Source: Tetracentron sinense (lineage: Eukaryota; Streptophyta; Magnoliopsida; Trochodendrales; Trochodendraceae). Taken from it: a DNA stretch of 64,000 bases. The position numbers were made by a program, and so were the translations under genes. How positions within the stretch are numbered: position 1 is the stretch's first letter; every line of letters starts with the position of its first letter. The notes beneath the pieces were generated by a model. That model saw nothing but the letters and a program-made list of their open reading frames with translations, was not told where the DNA came from and made no database searches. Positions 44,351 to 53,929 of the stretch are shown here, one piece after another. The stretch lies in assembly GCA_015143295.1 (NCBI GenBank), contig CM026561.1, positions 43,280,875 to 43,344,874 of the forward strand, given 5' to 3'.

Positions 44351-47300
44351 ACCTTACCCCCTCACCAGCCCATAATCTAGCCGCCTTTGTGCCACCAACC
44401 CATCAGAGGAAGAGACCTGGAAACAAGATGCTGAGTTCGGTTGATCAAAACTCAGTTGAGTCTAAGTCAGTCCTACTTAGGATTTCCTTCTTGTAAAAGT
44501 CGGCCACAGTGGCCCCTGTACGAGTCTAGTCCAAAATCTAACTCTTTTAATGAAATCACTATCTTTCTCAAGAGTTTCACTCTCCTTTGACTAGCATAGC
44601 TGAATGCTGATTAAGCTCATTTGTTTTAACAAAGAGGTCACTTAAACAGGTAATCGAACCCACAATCCTCAGGAGCAGAATACAATGAATAGCAAAATTC
44701 TCATCTAGAAATCTCATCCTGTACAGAGCTAGGTAGCAAATATTAATGCAAAGGTCAAGACCTTGTCGCGCCATGGGGCAGGGAACAATCCAAAGCAAGA
44801 GATAAGCCTATCTCCTATCATCCGACATAATCACCAATTTCAGTCAAACAAGGCTCCCCCAAGACAATGCTCGGAGCAGGGGGCAACCTGTTTTTCAGGA
44901 CATGAAGCGAAGTGAACAAGCGATGGACAACTTCAAGATAGATGCCACAATCTACTAGCTAGGGGCAGCATCGGTCTGATCAGTAGATCTCGAACCAACC
45001 AAATGGGCAAAATCAAAGTACAACGCTTAAGGTCTTATCTGGTAACGGTTGCACTTTTAGCCGCTTCAGAAAATGACAGGAAGCCATCCTTGGCACTCCT
45101 TCTTCCCCTTCAATGTAGAAGAAAAGTAATTAAACCTGCGATGGCTACTGAATAACCTCGGATTATTAGTGGAAGGTGCGATCGAGAATAAAGTGCTAAG
45201 ATGGCGGAAGAGCTTCTTATGACTTAAAAGGACCGGGCCAAGCCATTTGTTTAGCATTTCCTACATTGAAGCTAACCGAGAACTCCCTGAGCTGGTGCTC
45301 GCTGTTGCGAAGCTGCGGAACTAGTAAAGCACAAGCATGAGGAGTATGCTTCTGTAGAGCAGGAACCTATTTGTAGGAGAGGATTCAGTAAGGGATAACC
45401 TTTCTGTAGCTCCCCTCACTCACGGAACATGAACTCAATCCCCTTTTACAAATCAAGGAAATCTGCTAGTTAGCCATTTGAGCCCAACAGCCTTTCTTTC
45501 ACAAAACCATTTCAAAGACACCTTCCCTCGTCAATCTGTGGCATTTGCCTGAACGAAGTCATGACCTGATCCTGCAAAGGGTACGTAAGCAATCTAACAA
45601 ATCAGGTGCGGTCACATAAAGGGGATCATACCTTCCCCCAATCTCCCCACGCAGAGTCAAACCATCCCCAGTGGAACCAAAGCCTCTCTAAAACCTTTTC
45701 CCATAATAGCAAAAATCATTTCAACTTCCCCAGTCGAGTTGACTCTCAAGGGTGTAAAAACTTTCCATCAAAGGAAAACTCAAAATAAAAGTTGAAACAT
45801 TTCCAAGAGTCAGAGATTCCTCACAGGGGCAAACCTCCCCAGACTCTGGCCTTAACAGAAACTTTTCAGGGACAATCTCTCCTGAAAAAAATCCCCGAAC
45901 AGAGACAACCTCTCTCACTCTCCCCAATAGATACAACCTCTCTCAATCTCCCGAATATAGACAACCCCTCATAAATTCCCCAGCGGAGCAAAAAAAAACT
46001 CCCCAAGAGAGTGAAAATCAACTGTGAGAAGTGCAAATCAATTGCAGCAAAAGCAATCTTAGGGTGTCCCAAACTTCGGTCCCCCCAACCTACATTTCAT
46101 CCAATCACAAGTCTTCCTAGATCCCCTAGAGACTGAAAGTGCCAGCAACGTATCACACGAGTATCGAAAAGCGAAATACTAATATCCAATGCAATGGGAA
46201 CAAAACTCCATCGCGGGCCCAATGAAAACTAGAAGTGGCATTGGTGCGCAAAAATTACGCGAACCCCAGACCTGGTCTCAAGACCAGGGGCAAAAAAGGG
46301 AAGGAAACTTATCAGCTTCGCAGGCATGAGGAAAATCGACAACGGTTTCATCACGCAAAAACTATATGAACCCCATTGACTTGATCATTCCAAGGGTAAA
46401 AAATGGGAGAAAAGCTGAAGAACAGTTTATCAATAGAATCGGGTAGCAATCAGGCTCGTCGAACTCCCGACAATCCACCGCAAGTCGTTAGCAAATAACC
46501 CGGAGAAACAAATCTCTGGCAATAGTCTCCAGCAGAGTTCAACTCCCCAGCAAATAGCTGATAATCTCCAGCAAAATGTCATTCCCTGAAAAATTCCCAG
46601 CAGTGGTCCACAACAGTGTCACATTCCATAGCGGATCCCTCTAATTGTTCTCTACAATACTATCCCCAGCAAGCTTCTCCTCATCCAGAGACTAATCTCT
46701 AGCATCAGCAAAGCAGAGCCAGTCTTATTGGAAAAGCAACCTCCGCTCCCCGGCAAAGCCCAACTCCATAAGGTGCAAAGCATGACTTCATCAATGTCAC
46801 TACAGGATAAATCTGCTCAGCGTCGTACGCTGCCCTTAAGGATATAATCCATTCACCATGTGAAAGTGATCTCCCTGTTAAGCAAAAGAAGCATTCAATT
46901 TCAAATCCTGAGTCTTCTTCTTATCACCACCAGAGTTCTTATACTCTTTGGATCAACCATCCTCGAATTCCAAGTCGGTCGACTCCTCTGACGTCTTCCA
47001 ATCACTGCAAGAGTCCCAATACTCACCGGATCAATCATCCTCTAAGTATCTGTCCATCAGCTTGGCCAGATCAAGCAGAACTCAACAATCAACCAAGGTC
47101 CAGCAGAAGCAAGAGCAAGATCGAATGCCTCCGAAGCCTTCAATAAGCAAAGGACTGGTCTCTAAGAGTGAGTCATATATCCAGCCCTCCATCAACCTGT
47201 ATACCAGGAAAATCAGGACTAGTCAGGCCTTCCATGCATCAGCGTAGGTCAAGTCGTGCATGTCCTTCACGCGCAGTCAATACACACATCACACTCCAGC

Positions 47301-48016
47301 TACAAACAGCACACTAGCTGCATACACCCAACAAAGCTACACATTAGTTGCACACACTCAATTGAGTCACACATAATGCACTCTAGCTACTCAAATCCAA
47401 TCAAGCTGTACACTAGTTGAACACACTCAATCGAGTCGCTCACTGCTCTCTAGCTGCATCCAAGTTCACATTGCACTCTAGCTACGCACAATCAAGTTGC
47501 ACTCAATACATCCTAGCTACATATTAGCTGCATACAAGGTGAAAGTCTCATCCAATGCATTCAAGTCGTACAACACGTTGCACTTTAACCATATGCACTT
47601 AATCAAGTCGCAACTACAGTTGCGTACCATTTGCTTCTCGACATTATTTCAAACATAATCAAAACCCAGTGCCTTTCGGCCATATCAATGTCAAATCCGG
47701 CATCATGCCTCAAACCAGTTTGACACCCCCGTGTGTCCTAGACATTATGTGTGCTCCGTGACGACCTTGTCACACCGCAGACTCACCAGCATGTCCCCAT
47801 TTGTGACACCCCCGTGTGTCCTAGACATTCTATGTGCTTCGTGACAACCTCGTCACACCGCAGGCTCACCAACATGTCCCCTTTGTGATAACCTCGTGTG
47901 TCCTTGACATCCCGTGTACACCACCTGCATGTACCCCTTTCTAAGACCCCGTGTGTTTCTTAGCACTCCATGTGCTCTGACACTCCGTGTGTCCATTAGT
48001 ACTCCATGTGCTCTGA
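44351..48016 (+). other. Noncoding interior of the giant element
   Basis: 3.7 kb with no recognisable pol domain. Around 45600-46700 it is rich in CCCAGCAAA/TCTCCAG-like motifs. From 47270 to 47640, imperfect ~30-bp units of the type CACACTAGCTGCATACAC repeat. At 47715-47900 a ~90-bp unit (GTGACACCCCCGTGTGTCCT...) is present twice, with shorter derivatives to 48015. The open frame at 47914 only joins this repeat to the chromovirus fragment. Confidence 0.6.
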
Positions 48017-48476
48017 CAAAGCTAAATCCAGTTAACTTGAAGTTCTTTCGTAATGGCAACAATAGCTTAGTTCGCAAGTACGAAGGACCATTTCCTATCA
48101 CTGAAAAGGTAGAAAAAGTCTATGATAAGGTAAAACTACATGAGTCATTTCGCAGATATCACCCAGTCTTCTATGCCAGTGTGTTAAAGCCGTATAATGT
48201 AGACAAGGAAGACCCCACTCGCAACACTCCGAACCGGCCTGCAGCTATCGTAACGACCGTACCCCAAAGAAAAGTTGAACGTATTGTTTCGGATCATCAT
48301 GTCCAAGCATCACCGACCAGACTCGTGCACATAGAGTATTTGGTAATATGGAAAGGGCTATCCAACGCCGAAGCTAGTTGGGAACTAGGCGTCACCCTTC
48401 TCCCCTTCGCAGATAAGATTGAAGAATACTTAGTGAACAAGTCTACGAGGGCGTCAACTTAACAAGTGGGGGAGTA
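48017..48476 (+). pseudogene. Truncated chromovirus 3' end (integrase C-terminus, chromodomain)
   Basis: Homologous to 53017-53475. It starts abruptly after CTCTGACAAAG, where the giant element's interior ends. It encodes the GPY-like segment (KYEGPFPITEKVEKVYDKV), then RRYHPVFYASVLKPYN, a linker and a chromodomain (IEYLVIWKGLSNAEASWEL), then a stop. A purine tract (AAGTGGGGGAG) precedes the LTR. By hand count it differs from 53017-53475 at about 8% of positions, so it comes from a different copy of the family. Confidence 0.9.
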
Positions 48477-48932
48477 TGTCACGACCATTCGTCCAACAAT
48501 GTTTGCATGGCCTTGGTGGTGGCACTATTTGTGTGTCTTTTTATCTTTTGTAAAATGGTAGTTTAATCGCCAAAGTCTTAATGGCATTTTTGTAATAAGG
48601 GAGTATGACTCCACCAACACATAGGATGTTTCCTTCTGCCAACTTGTAAAAGGTTTATCATCCACCTTGTAGGGGAGGTGGTAGTTCACTTGAGTGGGTT
48701 GTCTTTGCACCATCTTTGATCACCTGCTCCCCTAGTGTCTTTTATTTTCATTACCTGTATAGTGTCCTGTAACATTTCCCTTTATGCAATAATATTGATC
48801 TTTGCTTCTTTTTTGTGCATTGTGGTGTCTTTACTCTTGTTTCTTAGGTAACTGTTCGAACAGGCTGACTTGATCAACGGATTGATCAAGTGTCGCACGG
48901 GATTTGCCTAGCAACGTAAATTGTCAGTGACA
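48477..48932 (+). repeat. Chromovirus LTR, upstream copy
   Basis: 456 bp from TGTCACGACC to GTCAGTGACA. It is at once the 3' LTR of the truncated copy on its left and the 5' LTR of the longer copy on its right. By hand it differs from 53476-53928 at about 4% of positions plus a 3-bp indel. Confidence 0.93.
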
Positions 48933-48934
48933 GT

Positions 48935-48946
48935 TGGTATCAAAGC
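48935..48946 (+). promoter_or_regulatory. Chromovirus primer-binding site (initiator tRNA-Met)
   Basis: TGGTATCAAAGC starts two bases after the LTR. It matches the usual initiator-methionine tRNA site TGGTATCAGAGC with one change. Confidence 0.85.
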
Positions 48947-48978
48947 AAGGTCGTGACCGTGTATTCAAGGCTAGAAGA

Positions 48979-50030
48979 CATGGCAAGGGGACAGGAGCAC
49001 ACACTAACAAGAATCGTCTGGACGAGTTGGAAGCCCAGACAGCACAGATTGATGGGATGTTGCATACCTTGGTGTAAATGGATGACCGAGTAGGCAACTT
49101 GGAACAAGGACACCATGAATTGGCCGGATCAGTAGAGACCTTGACCGAGGACATGAAGGGGACCGTGGATGCTCTCCAGGCCAAGATTGAGGAGCTCTCA
49201 AACCGGTTGAATGTGCTTACCATGGCAGTTGGTTCGCACCCTCATGGGCCTACCGAGACGTATAGTCAAGTGAAGGTGCAAGAGCCTCGCTGATACAGTG
49301 GTGCGACAGATGCAAAAGAGCTTGAGAATTTCTTGTTCGACATGGAACAGTATTTCTGAGCCATGATACAGGATTCAGGGGAAGCCAAGGTCTCAACAGT
49401 AACAATGTATCTATCGGGTGATGCCAAGTTATGGTGGCGTACTCGATACGATGACATTCAGAATGGGAGATGCATCATAGATTCTTGGGCGGACTTGAAG
49501 AGGGAGTTGAAAGCCCAATTCTTACTCGAGAACGTGGAGTACAGGCGCGGTGCGTGAGTATGTGAAGCGGTTCTCGGCCCTCATGCTAGACATCAAGTAC
49601 ATGTCCGAGAAAGACAAGATGTTCTACTTCATGGAGGGATTGAAACCTTGGGCACAGACCGATTTGCAGAGGCAACGTGTTCAAGACTTAGCTTCAGTAC
49701 AAGCAGCAATAGAGTGTCTGAATGACTACTCCACAAATGACCCTAACAAGAAGAAGGTGACCTCGGCCCACACTAGCCACAATAAATCTTCTCGACCATC
49801 AAATGAGAAGAAGCATAACAATGGCAAGTCTGGGCCGAGTAAGGAAGCTTCAACATCAAAGAGTTTGGGTTCCAAGCCGATGCAGTACTTTCTTTGTGGT
49901 GGACCACACCGAGTAACAGTTTGTCCACAGAAACAAACCCTCAATGCCCTACAGGCATCAGTGAGTAACTCGGCTATGCATGAAGAGCTGTCCGAGAGTG
50001 ATGATGATGAGGAAGAGCAGCCTAGGATGG
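48979..50030 (+). pseudogene. gag: Chromovirus gag, broken
   Basis: The coding trace runs through a coiled-coil-like N-terminus (49078-49290), the Retrotrans_gag core (VTMYLSGDAKLWWRTRYDDI, 49395-49457; continued by REYVKRFSALMLDIKYMSEK from 49550) and a knuckle region at about 49880-49930. There are in-frame stops near 49076, 49291 and 49358 and a frameshift near 49548. The knuckle reads YFLCGGPHRVTVC: its first Cys is Tyr, so zinc binding is probably lost. Gag is the structural protein of the particle. Confidence 0.88.
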
Positions 50031-50500
50031 GAGCCATCAAGTTACTTGATGCTCTTAAGACTCAGGGTGATAGGAAGGCGCCACAGTCAAAAGGGCTCAT
50101 GTTCATTGATTTGAAAATCAATTGGAAGGCTACCCGTGCCATGGTGGATACGGGGGCGACGCACAACTTTGTTGCGGAATGAGAAGCTAAGCGACTGGGA
50201 TTGAAGCTAGAGAAAGATTCAAGTCGCATCAAAGCCGTAAACTCAGCAGCGAAGCCTATTCACGGGGTAGCTAAGGGAGTGCCCATTGAAGTAGGAGCTT
50301 GGTCAGAAAAGACCAACTTGACAGCTATTCTCATGGATGACTTTCAGGTCATTGTAGGGATGGAGTTCTTATAGGAATCCAAGGTCGTGCCAATGCCTTA
50401 CATACGATCGTTGTGCATCTTTGGTGACTCTCCATGTATGATTCCTACAGCAACAAGCAAAGGTGGAGAGACGATGCTTTCGGCCCTATAGAGTAAGAAA
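50031..50500 (+). pseudogene. Chromovirus aspartic protease, broken
   Basis: The active-site triad lies in AMVDTGATHNFV at about 50138-50175, with hydrophobic strands around it. The frame stops at 50182 and again near 50371 and 50488. The protease would cut the Gag-Pol polyprotein, but this copy cannot make a full one. Confidence 0.8.
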
Positions 50501-50554
50501 TGGTTGAAGAAGAGAGAGATGACTTACTTGGCTACGTTGAGGGAAGAGTCTCAA

Positions 50555-51590
50555 CTAGAGTAAGGTCCAGTTCCGAAGGAAGTGACCGAGGTGTTGGCAA
50601 AGTTTGTTAACGTGATGCCTGACAAGTTGCCAAAGTCCCTTCCTCCTCGTCGAGCAATTGATCATGAGATAGAACCTGTTCCCGAGGCTAAGCCACCTAC
50701 TAAAGCCCCTTATCGTATGGCCCCTCCGAAGCTTGTAGAATTTTTGGAAGCAACTTGATGATCTCTTGGAGTCAGGCTTCATACGTCCCTCCAAGGCACC
50801 ATTTGGGGCACCAATCCTCTTCCAGCGCAAGCATGATGGGAGTCTTAGGCCTTGCATGGATTACCGAGCATTAAACAAGTTGACCGTGTGGAACAAATAT
50901 CCTATCCCTTTAATTGCTGATTTGTTCGACCAACTTGGGACAACCAAGTACTTCAGTAAGCTTGATTTGCGGTCAGGCTACTATCAGGTTCGTGTCGCGG
51001 AGGGCGACGAACCTAAGACGACTTGTGTGTCGAGATATAGCGCATTTGAATTCATGGTGATGCCTTTCAGCCTTACCAACGCACCAGCTACCTTCTCAAC
51101 ACTAATGAATCAGATATTCCATGAGTTCTTGGACAAGTTTGTTGTGATCTATTTATATGATATCGTGGTGTATAGCTCAACTCTTGAGGAACATGTTGAG
51201 CATTTGCAAAAGGTCTTAGCCTTGCTAAAGGAGAACCAATTGTATGTTAAGAAGGAGAAGTGCTCATTTACGCAGGAGCGCATTAGTTTCCTTGGTCATG
51301 TGTTGGGCAAAGGACAAGTGAGAATGAAAGAGGACAAGATCTGATCTATTCAAGAGTGGAAGCCACCTACGACTACCACCGAGCTGCGATCCTTCTTAGG
51401 CCTTGTGAACTACTATCGTAAGTTCATTAAAGGCTACTCAGTAGCTACAGCACCATTGACTGAGCTACTTAAGAAGGAGCATGCTTGGGTATGGTCAAGG
51501 GAGTGCCAGGAAGCCTTCGAGAGACTGAAGCTTACTGTGGCCCAATATCCTATTCTTGCACTGTTATACTTGGTGAAGCCTTTTTAAGTA
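50555..51590 (+). pseudogene. Chromovirus reverse transcriptase, catalytic residue lost
   Basis: Motifs in order: ESGFIRPSKAPFGAPILFQR, DGSLRPCMDYRALNKLT, YFSKLDLRSGYYQVRV, FEFMVMPFSLTNAPATF, then FVVIYLYDIVVYSS at about 51140-51180. The catalytic pair that should be Asp-Asp in this motif reads Tyr-Asp. Upstream there is a stop near 50561 and a frameshift near 50745. A stop at 51344 separates the connecting segment ([20 protein letters not shown]), and another stop follows at 51587. The enzyme is dead. Confidence 0.92.
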
Positions 51591-51985
51591 CAGACTGATG
51601 CGTCAGACTATGCTATTGGAGGAATATTGGTGCAAGAAGAACATCCGGTCGCTTATGAGAGCCGAAAGTTATCTGAAGCTGAGCGTCGCTACACATCTCA
51701 AGAGAAAGAGTTGCTTGTAATAGTGCATTGCCTTCGGGTGTGGGGGCATTACTTACTTGGACCAAGACTTGTGGTGAAGACCAACAATGTTGCCATGTCT
51801 CACTTCATGACGCAGAAGAAGCTCACGTCCAAGCAAGCGGGCTGGCAAGAGTTGCTAGTGGAATTCGACTTTGAGTTAGAGTATAAGCCGGGTCGGTACA
51901 ACAATCTTGCCGATGCCTTAAGTCGCAAAGTGGAACTTGCGGCCCTAAAGAAGGTGATGCATAGGAGTGTGCAACGGGTGTAGTC
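51588..51985 (+). pseudogene. Chromovirus RNase H, degenerate
   Basis: The trace begins with QTDASDYAIGG after the stop, then RYTSQEKELLVIVHCLRVW and the terminal DFELEYKPGRYNNLADALSR. The conserved Asp expected in the 'T-D-N' strand reads Asn (VVKTNNVAMSHF), a likely loss of a catalytic residue. RNase H normally removes RNA template after first-strand synthesis. Confidence 0.85.
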
Positions 51986-52130
51986 TACTATACACGATAA
52001 GATCCGTGAAGGGTTGAAGACCGATCATCAGGCAAAGGTAATTTGGCCACTAGTTGAAAGTGGCAAGACTCGTCGCTTCTGGATCAACGACAGACTTCTT
52101 TACACAAAATGAAGTCGCATCTTTGTCCCA

Positions 52131-53462
52131 ATGATGGGGGACCTGAGGAAGGATCTTATAAAAGAGTGTCATGATACTCTTTGGGTATGCCATCAGGGAT
52201 GGCGCCGCACATATGCCTTACTAGAACAGAGTTACTACTGGCCTCGTATGCGAGATGATGTTACAGAATATGTGAAGACTTGTCTTGTGTGCCAAAAAGA
52301 TAAGGTGGAATGGAATAGGCCTCTTGGGCTCTTGGAGCCATTACCTATCCTTAGGAGACCATGAGAGAGTGTTTCTATGGACTTCATTTCGGCCTTGCCA
52401 AAAGTGGGGGAGTTTGGGTCGATCCTGGTGGTGATCGACAGATTCTCAAAGTATGCTACTTTCATCCCCTCACCATTGCATTGTTCAACAGAGAAAGCAA
52501 CTTACTTGTTTATGAAGAATGTGGTGAAATACTGGGATGTGCCTCAGAACATTGTGAGCAACAGAGACTCAAGATTCACGGGAAAGTTTTGGTCAGAACT
52601 ATTCAAACTTCTTAGGACTAAGCTCAACTTCTCAACAAGTAGTCATCCTCAGACTGATGGCCAAACCGAGCGTTTTAACGCTCTTCTTGAAGAATACCTT
52701 CGGCACTTTGTCAATGCTAATCAGAGGAATTGGGTGAACTTGCTCGATGTAGCTCAATTTTGCTTCAACCTCTAACAGAGCTCTTCGTCAAACAAGAGCC
52801 CATTCGAGCTAGTAACCGGGCAACAACCACTAACGCCTCATACAGTCGTTGTCGGTTACCAAGGAACCAGCCCCAGTGCATACAAGTTTGCCAAAGAGTG
52901 GAACAAGAATGCAGACATTGCTCGAGCATACCTTGAGAAAGCCGCTAGAATAATGAAGAAATTTACGGATCCAAAGAGAAAGCAAGATAAGTTCAAGGTA
53001 GGAGACTTAGTGTTGATAAAGCTAAATCCAGTTAACTTGAAGTTCTTTCGTAATGGCAACAAAAGCTTAGTTCATAAGTACGAAGGACCATTTCCTATCA
53101 CTGAAAAGGTGGAAAAGGTCTACTACAAGGTGAAACTGCCTAAGTCATTTCGCAGATATCACCCAGTCTTCCGTGCCAGTGTGTTAAAGCCGTATAATGC
53201 AGACAAGAAAGACCCCACTCGCAACACTCCGAACCAGCCTGCAGCTATCGTAACAACCATACCCCAAAGAAAAGTTGAACGTATTGTTGCGGATCGTCAT
53301 GTCCAAGCATCACCGACCAGACCCGCGCACATGGAGTATTTGGTAATATGGAAAGGGTTATCTGACACGGAAGCTAGTTGGGAACTAGGCGTCACCCTTC
53401 TTCCCTTTGCAAATAAGATTGAAGAATACTTAGCGAACAAGTCGACGAGAGCGTCAACTTAA
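52131..53462 (+). pseudogene. Chromovirus integrase with chromodomain, broken
   Basis: The HHCC zinc region (ECHDTLWVCHQGW ... TCLVCQ) is at 52160-52300. The catalytic core retains Asp in MDFISALP, Asp in SNRDSRF and Glu in GQTERFN. The C-terminus has the GPY-like KYEGPFPITEKVEK and a chromodomain (MEYLVIWKGLSDTEASWEL, about 53330-53390), the mark of chromoviruses, which uses chromatin contacts to direct integration. There are stops near 52362 and 52773 and a frameshift near 52800. The 53-kb end frame (52953-53462) is the longest intact part. Confidence 0.92.
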
Positions 53463-53463
53463 C

Positions 53464-53475
53464 AAGTGGGGGAGT
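53464..53475 (+). promoter_or_regulatory. Chromovirus polypurine tract
   Basis: AAGTGGGGGAG lies immediately 5' of the LTR, the second-strand priming site. The same tract is at 48464-48474. Confidence 0.85.
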
Positions 53476-53928
53476 TGTCACGACCATTCGTCCAGCAATG
53501 TTTGCATGGCCTTGGTGGTGGCACTATTTGTGTGTCTTTTTATCTTTTGTAAAAGGGTAGTTTAGTCGCCAAAGTCTTAGTGGCCTTTTTGTGATAAGGG
53601 AGTATGACTCCACCAGCACATAGGATGTTTCCTTCTGCCAACTTGTAAAAGGTTTATCCACCTTGTAGGGGAGGTGGTAGTTCACTTGAGTGGGTTGTCT
53701 TTGCACCATCTTTGATCACCTGCTCCCCTAGTGTCTTTTATTTTCATTACCTGTATAGTGTCCTGTAACCTTTCCCTTTATACAATAATATTGATCTTTG
53801 CTTCTTTCTTGTGCATTGTGGTGTGCTTTACACTTGTTTCTTAGGTAACTGTCCGAACAGGCTGACTTGATCAACGGAATGATTAAGTGCCGCACGGGAT
53901 TTGCCTAGCAACGTAAATTTCCCGTGAC
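53476..53928 (+). repeat. Chromovirus LTR, downstream copy
   Basis: It starts TGTCACGACC and ends CCCGTGAC, one base short of the expected ACA end, and runs straight into TCTGGGCCCAGG of the giant LTR. The missing last base fits a deletion that also removed the start of the giant 3' LTR. Confidence 0.92.
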
Positions 53929-53929
53929 T

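Noticed and set aside
47914-48462. A 182-codon frame starting before the chromovirus fragment
   Set aside because: The first ~34 codons are giant-element repeat sequence fused by chance to the integrase and chromodomain remnant.
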